Made by a program: the position numbers and the translations under genes. From assembly GCF_000172795.2 (NCBI RefSeq), contig NZ_CP020947.1, positions 1,429,001 to 1,493,000 of the forward strand: a DNA stretch of 64,000 bases. The letters are read 5' to 3'. This document shows, one piece after another, positions 26,963 to 35,289 of this stretch (position 1 is its first letter; every line of letters begins with the position of its first letter). This stretch comes from Rhizobium sp. CIAT894 (lineage in GTDB: Bacteria > Pseudomonadota > Alphaproteobacteria > Rhizobiales > Rhizobiaceae). The notes under the pieces were generated by a model. The model saw nothing but the letters and a program-made list of their open reading frames with translations. It ran no database searches and had not been told where the DNA came from.

Positions 26963-27652
26963 ATGACCAGAGCCCTCTATTCCCTTTGCGGCGCCGACGA
27001 ACGGCACTTCTTCTCGCCCCATTGCTGGAAGGCGGTGATGGCGCTGGCGCATAAAGGGCTCGATTTCGAGGAAATTCCGACGACCTATGCCCGCATCCGG
27101 GGGATCGGCGGCGGCGTCTCGTCGACGGTGCCCGTTCTTGACGACAATGGCCGATTGATCCCCGACAGTTTCGACATCGCCCTCTATCTGGAGGAAACAT
27201 ACCCGGAGCGGCCGTCGCTGTTTGGCGGCGAGGGCGGCAAGGCGCTGTCGCGCATGGTCGAAGGCTATTCGCAGATGATCATCCATCCGGCGATCACCCG
27301 CATCGCCCTTCTCGACATCCATGCGATCCTCGACGAAGGGGACAAGGCCTATTTCCGTCAAAGCCGCGAAGCTCGTCTCGGCAAATCGTTTGACGTCGTT
27401 GCAGCCGACAGCGAGGCAGAGAAGGCCGCCTTCGGCGCCAAGCTGGAGCCGCTCCGGCATATGCTGAAGTTTCAACCCTTCATCGGCGGTCAGACGCCGC
27501 TCTTCGCCGACTATATCGTCTTCGGCGCGCTGCAATGGCTGCGTGTCTGCGCCGGTCTTGCCATGCTTACCGCCGATGATCCCGTCATCGGCTGGTTCGA
27601 ACGCTGCCTCGATCTCCATGAAAGCCGCGGCCGGACTGTGACAGCGGCGTGA
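26963..27652 (+). CDS. Glutathione S-transferase family protein
   Basis: A 229-residue GST-fold protein with a thioredoxin-like N-terminal domain (FFSPHCWKAVMALAHKGLDF, then STVPVLDDNGRLIPDSFDIA with the cis-proline and the glutathione-binding D-S). An all-helical C-terminal domain follows. The N-terminal SPHCWK pattern resembles LigE-type beta-etherase relatives, but the substrate cannot be assigned. An AAGGACTG ribosome site precedes the ATG. It is divergent from the DinB gene. A small GC hairpin (27685-27703) follows it. Confidence 0.88.
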   Translation: MTRALYSLCGADERHFFSPHCWKAVMALAHKGLDFEEIPTTYARIRGIGGGVSSTVPVLDDNGRLIPDSFDIALYLEETYPERPSLFGGEGGKALSRMVEGYSQMIIHPAITRIALLDIHAILDEGDKAYFRQSREARLGKSFDVVAADSEAEKAAFGAKLEPLRHMLKFQPFIGGQTPLFADYIVFGALQWLRVCAGLAMLTADDPVIGWFERCLDLHESRGRTVTAA

Positions 27653-27733
27653 AATTGCCGCCGACCTCTTGTTTTCGAGCGTTGGGGCGGGTAAAGACCG
27701 CCCACTTTTCCCGAGAAAACAGAGGATTTGACT

Positions 27734-28156
27734 ATGGCGATTGAACGCACCTTCTCGATGATCAAGCCTGACGCAACCAAGCGCAACCTGACGGGCGCCA
27801 TCACCAAGATGCTCGAAGATGCCGGTCTGCGCGTCGTCGCTTCCAAGCGCGTCTGGATGAGCCGCCGCGAAGCCGAAGGCTTTTACGCCGTTCACAAGGA
27901 CCGTCCCTTCTTCGGCGAACTCGTCGAAGGCATGACCTCCGGCCCGACCGTCGTCCAGGTTCTGGAAGGCGAAGGCGCGATCCTCAAGAACCGCGAAATC
28001 ATGGGCGCGACCAACCCGGCAAACGCTGACGAAGGCACGATCCGCAAGGTTCACGCTCTGTCGATCGGCGAAAATTCCGTTCACGGCTCGGACGCTCCTG
28101 AGACGGCTGCCCAGGAAATCAAGTACTGGTTCTCCGACACCGAAGTCGTCGGCTGA
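27734..28156 (+). CDS. ndk: Nucleoside diphosphate kinase
   Basis: Transfers the gamma-phosphate between nucleoside triphosphates and diphosphates through a phospho-histidine. The 140-residue protein begins [18 protein letters not shown]. It has [20 protein letters not shown] and the active-site histidine in the conserved signature [12 protein letters not shown]. The ATG at 27734 has an AGAGGA ribosome site; the TTG six bases earlier is not needed. A strong terminator follows at 28202-28228. Confidence 0.97.
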
Positions 28157-28201
28157 AGCCACGCTTCGGCATTGCCTCGCAGTGCCTTGAATTGACTCTC
28201 G

Positions 28202-28228
28202 AAAGCCGGGGCCTCGCCCCGGCTTTTT
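28202..28228 (+). terminator. Rho-independent terminator after ndk
   Basis: A perfect 11-bp stem (AAAGCCGGGGC at 28202-28212 with GCCCCGGCTTT at 28216-28226), a 3-base loop and a run of five T. It lies 46 bases after the ndk stop and just ahead of the convergent lipoprotein gene, and may serve both. Confidence 0.85.
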
Positions 28229-28241
28229 CTATGCCCGACAT

Positions 28242-28745
28242 CTATGCCGGGCACTTGTCGGTGTTCGAGAAATCGACGCTGCCGTCAGGCTTGAAGACCT
28301 CAGGATTCTTGTCGTAAAGCGCGCCGACGACGAGCGGCTTGCTCGGCAGCACCGTCTGGTCGAGGTCGGAGCGGAACTCGGTCTTCAATTCCTGCAGCAC
28401 CTTGCCGTCCTTGTCGACCAGCCGGACACTGACGGAATAGGGCCGGTCCTTGCGCACGCAGTGCAGGTTTTCGCTCTGCAGCGCGATCTTGTCGTCGATC
28501 GGATAGATCTTCTGGTTCAGCACCAGCGGATCGCCGCCTTGCGGATTTTCGAATTCGGCGATGATCAGAGAGCCGTCGGGGATCGGCCCCGTCTTCTTCA
28601 GCGTCAGCAGATAGGTGGCGCTCGCCACCCGATAGTTGAAGACGAAGAGATGGCCGGTCACTTGGACAAGATTTTCGGCCTGGCGCTGGCAGGCGGAGAG
28701 CAGAATGCTTGTTGCAACCGCTGTGACGATCAGATGTTTCCTCAT
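28242..28745 (-). CDS. Putative lipoprotein of unknown function
   Basis: A 167-residue protein beginning MRKHLIVTAVATSILLSAC, a lipoprotein signal with cysteine 19 as the predicted acylated residue. The mature part looks beta-rich and contains two more cysteines (LHCVRKD and the C-terminal DKCPA) that could form a disulfide. No known domain is recognised. Its ATG overlaps the stop of the CGNR regulator gene (ATGA), so it is translated together with it. That coupling suggests a shared function or shared control. Confidence 0.8.
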   Translation of the reverse strand: MRKHLIVTAVATSILLSACQRQAENLVQVTGHLFVFNYRVASATYLLTLKKTGPIPDGSLIIAEFENPQGGDPLVLNQKIYPIDDKIALQSENLHCVRKDRPYSVSVRLVDKDGKVLQELKTEFRSDLDQTVLPSKPLVVGALYDKNPEVFKPDGSVDFSNTDKCPA

Positions 28746-29287
28746 GGCGTCTCCTCCTTCTTACGGCGGTAGTGCCGGTTCGCCTTGGCGCGGTTGCCGC
28801 AGACCGTCATGTCGCACCAAGTGCGGCTCCTGTTCTTGCTGCGGTCGATGAACAGCCAGCCGCAATTGCCGCAGATCTTCATGCGCTCAGGATCGGGCAT
28901 GGCGATCAGCCGCAGCACCGAATGGGCGGTGGCCGCGGCCAGGCTGCCGGGGCTTGCGTCGCGCAACGTTCTCGCCGTCGCTTCCAGCAGCGCGGCCAGC
29001 AATTGGTCGTCGCCGCCCTTGAGTATACGCTTGCGGAAATAGAGGTCGATTGCCTCCCGTAACGCGATGAAATCCGTCTCGTTTTCCGCCGAGACCGGTG
29101 CGATATCGCCGAAGAGGGCGCGTTCGGCGCAGAATTTTGCGGCCGCCTGCGGAAAGCCCCGCATCTGCTCCCCGATCGCGAAGCGGTCGATCCGCCGCGC
29201 TGAATCATCGCGCAGAACGACGCTGTTGGCGACATCGAGTGCCAGTGCGCCGCCGGCAAAGCGGTGAGGGGTCCAGGAAAAGCTCAT
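28742..29287 (-). CDS. CGNR zinc-finger transcriptional regulator (ABATE domain)
   Basis: A 181-residue protein with an N-terminal ABATE-type stress-sensing domain. The C-terminal CGNR zinc finger is MKICGNCGWLFIDRSKNRSR followed by TWCDMTVCGNRAKANRHYRR. The CxxC, C-x4-C and CGNR elements are all present. Proteins of this class are predicted DNA-binding regulators. The gene is divergent from an orphan permease gene across a 13-bp inverted repeat, which is a likely binding site. The C-terminal basic tail ends at the coupled lipoprotein gene. Confidence 0.9.
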   Translation of the reverse strand: MSFSWTPHRFAGGALALDVANSVVLRDDSARRIDRFAIGEQMRGFPQAAAKFCAERALFGDIAPVSAENETDFIALREAIDLYFRKRILKGGDDQLLAALLEATARTLRDASPGSLAAATAHSVLRLIAMPDPERMKICGNCGWLFIDRSKNRSRTWCDMTVCGNRAKANRHYRRKKEETP

Positions 29288-29291
29288 GATG

Positions 29292-29331
29292 AAATTATAA
29301 CTGGCGAAATAGGTTTTACCAGTTATAATTT
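29292..29331. promoter_or_regulatory. 13-bp inverted repeat covering divergent -10 boxes
   Basis: AAATTATAACTGG (29292-29304) and CCAGTTATAATTT (29319-29331) are perfect reverse complements separated by 14 bases. Each arm contains TATAAT in the outward direction (minus strand 29299-29294, plus strand 29324-29329). A protein bound to both arms would shut both promoters. The minus-strand TATAAT is only 6 bases from the CGNR-gene ATG, so that mRNA may be nearly leaderless or use another promoter. Confidence 0.65.
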
Positions 29332-29353
29332 TGGATGACGCGGAGTGTCCGGA

Positions 29354-30250
29354 ATGGCCTATCTTCTGCAGCAGCTGGCGAACGCGGTTCCGCTTGCCGC
29401 CCTCTATGCCGCGCTCGCCTTCGGTTATGCCGTCGCCTTCGGCGTGACGAAGCGGGCCGACATCACTTATGGGGCGATCTTCGCTTTCTCCGGCCAGATC
29501 CTGCTGCTGTTTACCGAACTTGCCTATGTCAGGTTCTGGCTGCTGTTGCCGGCCGCCCTTGCCGTCGGCGCTTGCGCGGCGATCGTCTATTCGCTGGCCG
29601 CGGGCCTATGGATCGGCCGCGCGATCATGCTGCCGCTCGCCAGCAAATCGCCGAATACGGTGATCGTTGCCGCCCTCGGCATCATGATCGTGCTGATGGA
29701 GACCGCGAGGCTTGCCGCCGATACAAGGGCGATCTGGCTGCCGCCGTTTCTGAATGGCACGGTGGTCTTCTGGAGCGACGGCCCGTTCAAGGTGACGCTC
29801 ACCCATATCCAACTGATCGACACGGCGCTGATGGTAGCCATTGTCGCGATCGGGACGCTGATCCTCAGGCGCACGGCTTGGGGCCGCGTCTGGCGCGCCG
29901 TCACCGACGATCCGCTGGCCGCCGAGCTCTGCGGCACCAGCGCCAGCCGCGTCTTTCTCGTTGCTTATGCGGCAGCCAGCCTCGTCGCCACGATCTGCGG
30001 CATCCTCGCGACCTTCTATTACGGCTCGATGGATTTCGGCGCCGGCCTGATGTTCGGGCTGAAAGTGCTGCTGATTGCGGCGGTGGGCGGCTATTCCGAT
30101 CCGCTACGCTCGGCGAGTGGTGCCGCCGGCCTCGCCGTCGTCGAAACCCTATGGGGCGCCTACGGCCCCTTCGTCTGGCGCGATCTCGTCATCTTCTCGC
30201 TGCTGGTCCTGATCCTGGTCATGAGCCGCAGGGAGCGTGTGGTTCTCTAA
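29354..30250 (+). CDS. Orphan LivH-type branched-chain amino acid ABC permease
   Basis: A 298-residue inner-membrane permease of the LivH/BPD_transp_2 family. It has about eight hydrophobic segments and the features GYAVAFGVTKRADITYGAIF near the N-terminus. The coupling-loop-like region is WRAVTDDPLAAELCGTSASR. The ATG at 29354 has a CGGAG ribosome site 8 bases upstream; a GTG at 29345 would add three residues. Nothing encoding an ATPase, second permease or binding protein is adjacent, so its partners must be elsewhere. It is divergent from the CGNR regulator. A hairpin terminator follows. Confidence 0.88.
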   Translation: MAYLLQQLANAVPLAALYAALAFGYAVAFGVTKRADITYGAIFAFSGQILLLFTELAYVRFWLLLPAALAVGACAAIVYSLAAGLWIGRAIMLPLASKSPNTVIVAALGIMIVLMETARLAADTRAIWLPPFLNGTVVFWSDGPFKVTLTHIQLIDTALMVAIVAIGTLILRRTAWGRVWRAVTDDPLAAELCGTSASRVFLVAYAAASLVATICGILATFYYGSMDFGAGLMFGLKVLLIAAVGGYSDPLRSASGAAGLAVVETLWGAYGPFVWRDLVIFSLLVLILVMSRRERVVL

Positions 30251-30304
30251 GAAATTCCAGCAAAAGTGCGCGGCGGTTTTGCGTCCGGAATTTCGTAAAC
30301 AAAA

Positions 30305-30352
30305 AAAGGTAGGGCATCTCCGTGCTTCGAAGAAAACGGAGGTGTCCTACCT
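30305..30352. terminator. Bidirectional hairpin terminator
   Basis: AAGGTAGGGCATCTCCGT (30305-30322) and ACGGAGGTGTCCTACCTT (30335-30352) pair at 16 of 18 positions, with an A-rich left flank and TTATTT to the right. It separates the convergent permease gene and moaE and touches the moaE stop codon. Confidence 0.75.
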
Positions 30353-30813
30353 TATTTCCACTTGTCGCGCGCGGCATCGTCGGCGTCTTTCGCCGCGACC
30401 CAGTCGCCGGCGGCGCCTTCTTTGCCGTGCTCCTTCTTCCAGAAGGGCGCTGCGGTCTTCAGGAAATCCATGACGAAATTGGCGCCGTCGAACGCCGCTT
30501 GCCGATGCGGCGCTGCTGCGACGACAAGCACGATGTTCTCGCCCACGGCGATCTTGCCGTAGCGGTGAATGGCGGTGAGGCCGAGCAGCCCGAAACGGGT
30601 GATGGCAAGCTCGCCGATACGGTTCATCTCGGCTTCGGCCATGCCGGGATAATGCTCGAGTTCGAGGGCGGCGAGGGTTCCGCCGTCATCGCGGCAGAGG
30701 CCAGAGAAGGTAACGACGGCGCCGATGCCGGGGTTGTTTTTGGAGAGGCGGTCGACTTCGGCCTGCAGGTCGAAGTCCTCATGCTGGACGCGGATGGTGG
30801 GTGTGACGGTCAC
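30352..30813 (-). CDS. moaE: Molybdopterin synthase catalytic subunit MoaE
   Basis: Converts cyclic pyranopterin monophosphate to molybdopterin, using sulfur carried on MoaD. The 153-residue protein shows GAVVTFSGLCRDDGGTLAAL, LELEHYPGMAEAEM and HRYGKIAVGENIVLVVAAAP with HRQAAF. The catalytic-lysine region is APFWKKEHGKEG. The start is GTG at 30813, supported by a GGAGGA ribosome site 8 bases upstream. It normally follows moaD directly; here 261 bases with a palindromic element separate them, yet the strand and order are kept. Confidence 0.95.
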   Translation of the reverse strand: MTVTPTIRVQHEDFDLQAEVDRLSKNNPGIGAVVTFSGLCRDDGGTLAALELEHYPGMAEAEMNRIGELAITRFGLLGLTAIHRYGKIAVGENIVLVVAAAPHRQAAFDGANFVMDFLKTAAPFWKKEHGKEGAAGDWVAAKDADDAARDKWK

Positions 30814-30861
30814 AGCGAAATCCTCCGCTGCTTTGATGCGACTGCAAAGAATACGGAAAGG

Positions 30862-31064
30862 GCGTGCCGCGGAAGCCCCCCTCTGGCCTGCCGGCCATCT
30901 CCCCCACAGGTGGGGAGATCACAAGCGGCTTGACCGTCGTGCCAATCTACAGTTTCGCCGGGCTGCGAGGTTGATTGGTTGGGCAGGTTCGTGCTTCCAG
31001 CCAATCTCCCTCCTTGTGGGGGAGATGTCCGGCAGGACAGAGGGGGGTAGCGACACGGCACCAC
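30862..31064. repeat. Palindromic mosaic element, copy 1 (between moaD and moaE)
   Basis: An approximately 200-bp element with long inverted ends. The left arm (30876-30919) starts CCCCCCTCTGGCCTGCCGG and contains the inner palindrome CCCCCACAGGTGGGG. The right arm (about 31004-31047) is its imperfect reverse complement. Outer flanks GTGCCG (from 30864) and CGGCAC (to about 31062) extend the symmetry. A related copy lies at 51490-51686 in the opposite orientation. It has no coding capacity and resembles the RIME-type mosaic elements of Rhizobiaceae. Confidence 0.75.
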
Positions 31065-31074
31065 CATCACTGTC

Positions 31075-31329
31075 TCACCCCCCCGTCATCGGCGGAAAAA
31101 TCCCGATCTCACGGGGAGCGCCGATCGGTTCGTCATGCTCGACATGCTCCATGTCGAGCGCCACGCGGATCACCTCGGGATATTGAAGTGCGGTCTCATA
31201 TTCTTCGCCCAGCGTCTTCAAATGATTCAGGAGATCGGCGACAGTGACGACGGAAGAGGGGAGGTCGATCTCCTCCTCGCCCTTGCCGATGCGTTCGCGC
31301 ACCCATGCGAAATAGACAAGCCGCGTCAT
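31075..31329 (-). CDS. moaD: Molybdopterin synthase sulfur carrier subunit MoaD
   Basis: An 84-residue ubiquitin-like protein that carries sulfur as a C-terminal thiocarboxylate for MoaE. It begins with RLVYFAWVRERIGKGEEEI. It ends in IFPPMTGG, with the diglycine that is adenylated by MoeB. Length is normal. The ATG overlaps the pgsA stop by ATGA, so it is the fourth gene of the SDR-uvrC-pgsA-moaD-moaE unit. Confidence 0.95.
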   Translation of the reverse strand: MTRLVYFAWVRERIGKGEEEIDLPSSVVTVADLLNHLKTLGEEYETALQYPEVIRVALDMEHVEHDEPIGAPREIGIFPPMTGG

Positions 31330-31916
31330 TCCTCGTCATCCACTATATGTTTCAGCCCGGCACGGAAATAATCATAGCCGGTATAGATGGTCAGTAGCGC
31401 GGCGACCCACAGCAGCGCGATGCCGGCCTGGGTCGTATAGGGGAAAATCTCGTCGCCGGCAGGTCCCGCGAGCAGGAAGGCGATGGCGACCAGCTGCAGT
31501 GTCGTCTTCCACTTGGCGATCCTCGTCACCGGCACGCTGACCTTCAGCGCCGCCAGATATTCGCGCAGGCCGGACACCAGGATCTCGCGGCAGAGAATGG
31601 TGATCGCCGCCCAGATCGACCAGCCGGCGATGGTCTGGTCGGCGGCGACCAGCAGCAGGATCGAGGCAACCAGCAGCTTGTCGGCGATCGGATCGAGCAT
31701 GCGGCCGATATTCGAGGTCTGGTTCCAGATGCGCGCGAGATAGCCGTCGAGAAAATCGGTGATGGAGGCGATGATGAAGATCCACAGCGCCACCCAGCGC
31801 GCCGTGTTGCTGATCGACAGCCTGCCCTCGATGAAGAAGCAGAGAACGATCAGCGGTACGGCGAGGATGCGGCCGTAGGTCAAAAGATTGGGAATGCTGT
31901 ACGCACGCGATGCCAT
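31326..31916 (-). CDS. pgsA: CDP-diacylglycerol-glycerol-3-phosphate 3-phosphatidyltransferase
   Basis: Makes phosphatidylglycerol phosphate, the precursor of phosphatidylglycerol and cardiolipin, in the inner membrane. The 196-residue protein begins YSIPNLLTYGRILAVPLIV. It carries the CDP-alcohol phosphotransferase motif DFLDGYLAR...GRMLDPIADK (D-G-x2-A-R-x8-G-x3-D-x3-D). About four to five membrane helices are visible. It overlaps moaD by ATGA; 201 bases with a hairpin repeat separate it from uvrC. Confidence 0.95.
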   Translation of the reverse strand: MASRAYSIPNLLTYGRILAVPLIVLCFFIEGRLSISNTARWVALWIFIIASITDFLDGYLARIWNQTSNIGRMLDPIADKLLVASILLLVAADQTIAGWSIWAAITILCREILVSGLREYLAALKVSVPVTRIAKWKTTLQLVAIAFLLAGPAGDEIFPYTTQAGIALLWVAALLTIYTGYDYFRAGLKHIVDDEE

Positions 31917-31942
31917 GATCGTTTCTCTGACTTGATGCGCCG

Positions 31943-31993
31943 CTACAGCGCCGCGCGTCTTTCAGGACGCTGTAACACTTTGAACCGACGCAT
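31943..31993. repeat. Palindromic intergenic repeat C, copy 2
   Basis: CTACAGCG and CGCTGTA form the outer inverted arms around a GC-rich core, followed by ACACTTTGAA, the tail shared with the copies at 15359-15403 and 62879-62932. It fills part of the 201-bp gap between uvrC and pgsA, in which I see no gene. Confidence 0.6.
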
Positions 31994-32117
31994 CGTGCTT
32001 TCCTGATATCGATTCCGATTTTCGGGCCGATGCGGTAGATGACGGCTTTGACCGCGCACCGTCAACATTCTTTCTGTCTTTTCACTGCCTTTGCGTGGAA
32101 TTTGCGACGGACGCCGG

Positions 32118-34160
32118 TTATTTCGCGGCGTCGTCGTGGAAATGGTTGTAGACCTGCCTGGCGACGGCTTCCGATATGCCTTCGACCGTCATCAGGTCGG
32201 AAAGGGCTGCGCGCGAAACCGCCTTCGCCGTCCCGAAATGCTGAAGCAGTGCCCGTTTGCGGGATGGCCCGATGCCGCCGATTTCGTCGAGCGGGTTCTT
32301 GACCATCTCCTTCTTGCGTCGCGCCCGGTGCGAGCCGATCGCGAAACGATGCGCCTCGTCGCGCATGCGCTGGATGAAATAGAGCACCGGATCGCGCGGC
32401 GGCAGCGTAAAACTCTCGCGTCCCGGCGGAAAGAAGCGCTCGCGCCCGGCATCGCGATCGACGCCCTTGGCAATGCCGATCGCCGTCACGCTGTCGGTGA
32501 TACCGAGTTCGGCGAGAATGCCGCGCACCGCCGTCATCTGCCCCTGGCCGCCGTCGATGAGGATCACATCCGGCCAGGCCGGGAAGGGCATGTCGGCGGC
32601 GTCGGCGGTGGCTGTCTGCACCGTCCGGTCGGGAATGCCTTCCTCCTTGATCAGCCGCGAGAACCGCCGCGTCATCACCTCTTTCATCATGCCGAAGTCG
32701 TCGCCGGGCGTGATGTCGGTCGATTTGATGTTGAACTTGCGGTACTGGTTTTTGACGAAGCCTTCCGGCCCGGCAACCACCATGCCGCCGACGGCATTGG
32801 TGCCCATGATATGCGAGTTGTCGTAGATTTCGATGCGCTGCGGCGCATAGGCAAGTCCGAACGTATCCTTGAAGCCTTCGAGCAGCCGCGATTGCGACGC
32901 CGTCTCGGCAAGCTTTCGCCCATGCGCCTCGCGCGCATTGCCGACGACGTGATCGACCAGATCGCGCTTCTCGCCGCGCTGCGGCACGAGGATGGAAACC
33001 TTATGACCGGCCTTTTCGCTGAGCGCTGCGGCGAGCAGTTCCAATTCCTCGACCGTTTCCGACAGCATGATCTGCTTCGGCACCGGCTTGTCGTCGTAAA
33101 ACTGTGCGAGGAAGGCGTTCAGCACTTCGGCGCCGGTAAGCTGCGGGTCGGCCTTGGGGAAATAGGCGCGGTTTCCCCAGTTCTGTCCGGTGCGGAAGAA
33201 GAATACCTGGATGCAGGAAATGCCGCCCTCGTGATGGATGGCGAAAACGTCGGCCTCCTCGACGCCGGCCGGATTGATGCCCTGGTGGCTCTGCACATGC
33301 GAAAGTGCCGCCAGGCGATCACGGTAGATCGCCGCCCGCTCGAAGTCGAGGTCCTCGGCCGCCTGGTTCATCGCCTCGGCCATATGCGACTTCACCTTCT
33401 GGCTTTTGCCGGACAGGAAGTCCTTGGCCTCCTGCACCAGCTCGGCGTAGCCCTCGTCGCTGACCTCGTGGGTGCACGGCCCGGAACAGCGCTTGATCTG
33501 GTAGAGCAGGCAGGGCCGCGTGCGCGTCTCGAAGACGCTGTCGGTGCAGGTGCGGATCAGGAAGGCGCGCTGCAGCGAATTGATCGTGCGCCCGACGGCG
33601 CCGGCCGAAGCGAAGGGGCCGAAATAATCGCCTTTTCGCGCCCGCGCGCCGCGATGCTTGAAAATGGCAGGCGCCCGATGATCGCCGGTGATGAGGATAT
33701 AGGGAAAGGATTTGTCGTCGCGCAGCAGCACGTTAAAGCGCGGCCGCAAGCGCTTGATCAGATTCGCTTCCAGAAGCAGCGCTTCGGTTTCCGTGCGCGT
33801 TGTCACGAATTCCATATTCGCGGTCTGGCGCACCATCTGGGCGATGCGGTTGGAATGGACGCGGCCGACGGCGTAATTGCCGACGCGCTTCTTCAGGCTG
33901 CGTGCCTTGCCGACATAGAGCACGTCGCCTTCGGCATTGAACATGCGGTAGACGCCGGGGCTGTTCGGCAGCCGCTTGACGAATTCGCCGATCAGTTCGG
34001 CGCCGACGAGCCCGGTCTCGTTGAGGCTGCCGGCGTTCCAGTCGACCGTGGTCGCAAGCGGGGCAGCGGCGGAAACGTCGCCTTCCACCTCGATATCGTC
34101 TTCGCTCTCATCCGTATCGTCGTAGAGAACGCCGCCATCCGGCAGCTTTCGTCCGTTCAT
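32118..34160 (-). CDS. uvrC: Excinuclease ABC subunit C
   Basis: Makes the dual incisions in nucleotide excision repair after UvrAB damage recognition. From the ATG at 34160 it has 680 residues. A 50-residue acidic N-terminal extension is followed by the GIY-YIG nuclease ([19 protein letters not shown]). Then come the UVR motif ([21 protein letters not shown]), the RNase-H-like nuclease ([25 protein letters not shown]) and C-terminal HhH motifs ([17 protein letters not shown]). The ATG overlaps the SDR stop (ATGA). A much longer reading to 34604 would run inside the SDR gene and is rejected. Confidence 0.96.
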   Translation of the reverse strand: MNGRKLPDGGVLYDDTDESEDDIEVEGDVSAAAPLATTVDWNAGSLNETGLVGAELIGEFVKRLPNSPGVYRMFNAEGDVLYVGKARSLKKRVGNYAVGRVHSNRIAQMVRQTANMEFVTTRTETEALLLEANLIKRLRPRFNVLLRDDKSFPYILITGDHRAPAIFKHRGARARKGDYFGPFASAGAVGRTINSLQRAFLIRTCTDSVFETRTRPCLLYQIKRCSGPCTHEVSDEGYAELVQEAKDFLSGKSQKVKSHMAEAMNQAAEDLDFERAAIYRDRLAALSHVQSHQGINPAGVEEADVFAIHHEGGISCIQVFFFRTGQNWGNRAYFPKADPQLTGAEVLNAFLAQFYDDKPVPKQIMLSETVEELELLAAALSEKAGHKVSILVPQRGEKRDLVDHVVGNAREAHGRKLAETASQSRLLEGFKDTFGLAYAPQRIEIYDNSHIMGTNAVGGMVVAGPEGFVKNQYRKFNIKSTDITPGDDFGMMKEVMTRRFSRLIKEEGIPDRTVQTATADAADMPFPAWPDVILIDGGQGQMTAVRGILAELGITDSVTAIGIAKGVDRDAGRERFFPPGRESFTLPPRDPVLYFIQRMRDEAHRFAIGSHRARRKKEMVKNPLDEIGGIGPSRKRALLQHFGTAKAVSRAALSDLMTVEGISEAVARQVYNHFHDDAAK

Positions 34161-34924
34161 TCCGTAATCTCCGCCACATCGGGCGTCTGCCAGGCGAGGT
34201 GCTGGCCGCCGTCGAGGGCAATCATCTGGCCGGTGATCGAGGGCGTGTCGTAAAGGAAGCGAATCGTTTGTCCGAATTCCTCCAGCGCCGGCCCTCGCTG
34301 CAGGATAAGGGCTGAGACCTGCGCTTGGAAGTCCTCCTGCGACTGCCGTTCGCTCGGCATCGCGGGACCGGGGCCGATGGCATTGACGCGGATGCCTGGC
34401 GCCAATGCCTGGGCAAGCGTCTGTGTCGCCGTCCACAGCGCCGACTTGGAGAGTGTATAGGAATAGAAGCTGGGTCTGAGCGCCCAGACCCGCTGATCGA
34501 TGATGTTGACGATCAGCCCCGCGGCCTCGGCGGGCATCTGCTGCGCGAAGGCGGCAGCCAGGATCGAGGGCGCGCGCACATGCAGGTCGAAATGCAGCGC
34601 CCATGTGCCGGCGTTGAAACTGCGGACGGAATCATGCTGGAAGACCGACGCATTATTGACCAGCAGATCGAGCGGCCCGAGCGCTTCCGACGCTCTTTTG
34701 ACCAGCGCGCCTGTTTCGCCGATATCGGTCAGGTCGGCCTGAAGCGCGACCGCCCGATATCCCTTTTGCCGCAATTCCGCCACCAGCTCTTCGGCTTCGC
34801 CGATGGAGCCGTTCGCGTGGATCGCGACGGAAAAGCCATTTGCAGCAAGGTCTTCGGCGATTGCCCGGCCTATTCTTTTGGCGGCCCCGGTCACAAGGGC
34901 TGAGCGAAGTCTTTTGTGGTTCAA
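34157..34924 (-). CDS. Short-chain dehydrogenase, pteridine-reductase/FolM-like
   Basis: A 255-residue NAD(P)H-dependent SDR. The cofactor motif is [13 protein letters not shown], with a basic residue after the TGAA that favours NADPH. NNAS follows at about residues 90-93. The active site has YTLSK (Y-x3-K), but the usual serine is replaced by aspartate in IIDQRVW, exactly 13 residues before the tyrosine. The same D-x12-Y spacing occurs in protozoan pteridine reductase PTR1 and in FolM. Reduction of dihydrobiopterin- or dihydromonapterin-like substrates is therefore likely. The start is TTG at 34924 with an AGGCAGGA ribosome site. It heads the uvrC-pgsA-moaDE unit. Confidence 0.85.
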   Translation of the reverse strand: MNHKRLRSALVTGAAKRIGRAIAEDLAANGFSVAIHANGSIGEAEELVAELRQKGYRAVALQADLTDIGETGALVKRASEALGPLDLLVNNASVFQHDSVRSFNAGTWALHFDLHVRAPSILAAAFAQQMPAEAAGLIVNIIDQRVWALRPSFYSYTLSKSALWTATQTLAQALAPGIRVNAIGPGPAMPSERQSQEDFQAQVSALILQRGPALEEFGQTIRFLYDTPSITGQMIALDGGQHLAWQTPDVAEITE

Positions 34925-35289
34925 AATCCTGCCTTCTGATCCCGCGAGTCTGTCTGACGACTATATAGGCGCGGGCGAAGATTATATAAATAGGCCGCTG
35001 CGGTTGCGTCCGTGGGTGGGATATTCTATGTATTATTTGAGAATGTGATTTCATAAAATAAGTATTTTAAGTTTAACCCTTCAGTAAGGTTAATGAAATG
35101 TATGTTGCGTCAAAGCAACATCGAATTTCAGCCATGCGGCTGCCACAATGATATCACAATTTGGCTCTTTCAAATCCGCATTTGAGTTCCAATTTCAGTC
35201 TCGATCCGGAAGGGACATCTGGCAATATCCCGCCAATGCTTCACTGATAGACAGATGAAAAGCGCTGCGGGACTGAAAGGAGACTAAGT
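34925..35289. other. 365-bp AT-rich divergent intergenic region
   Basis: No gene is seen. For the minus-strand SDR unit, a TATAAT-like box (plus-strand ATTATA at 34981-34986) lies 57 bases from the TTG, without a convincing -35. On the plus side, ahead of the porin gene, there are two small hairpins: AACCCTT/AAGGTT near 35074-35092 and TGTTGC/GCAACA at 35104-35121. A long leader of about 250 bases is unusually AT-rich for this genome, as often seen before abundant outer-membrane protein genes. Confidence 0.5.

Noticed and set aside
27685..27703. GGGCGG/CCGCCC hairpin before ndk as an ndk riboswitch or attenuator
   Set aside because: A single 6-bp stem with ACTTTT after it is better read as a weak terminator for the preceding GST gene.
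34160..34604. Upstream extension of uvrC to 828 residues
   Set aside because: The extra 148 codons lie inside the SDR gene; the ATGA-coupled start at 34160 fits UvrC length.
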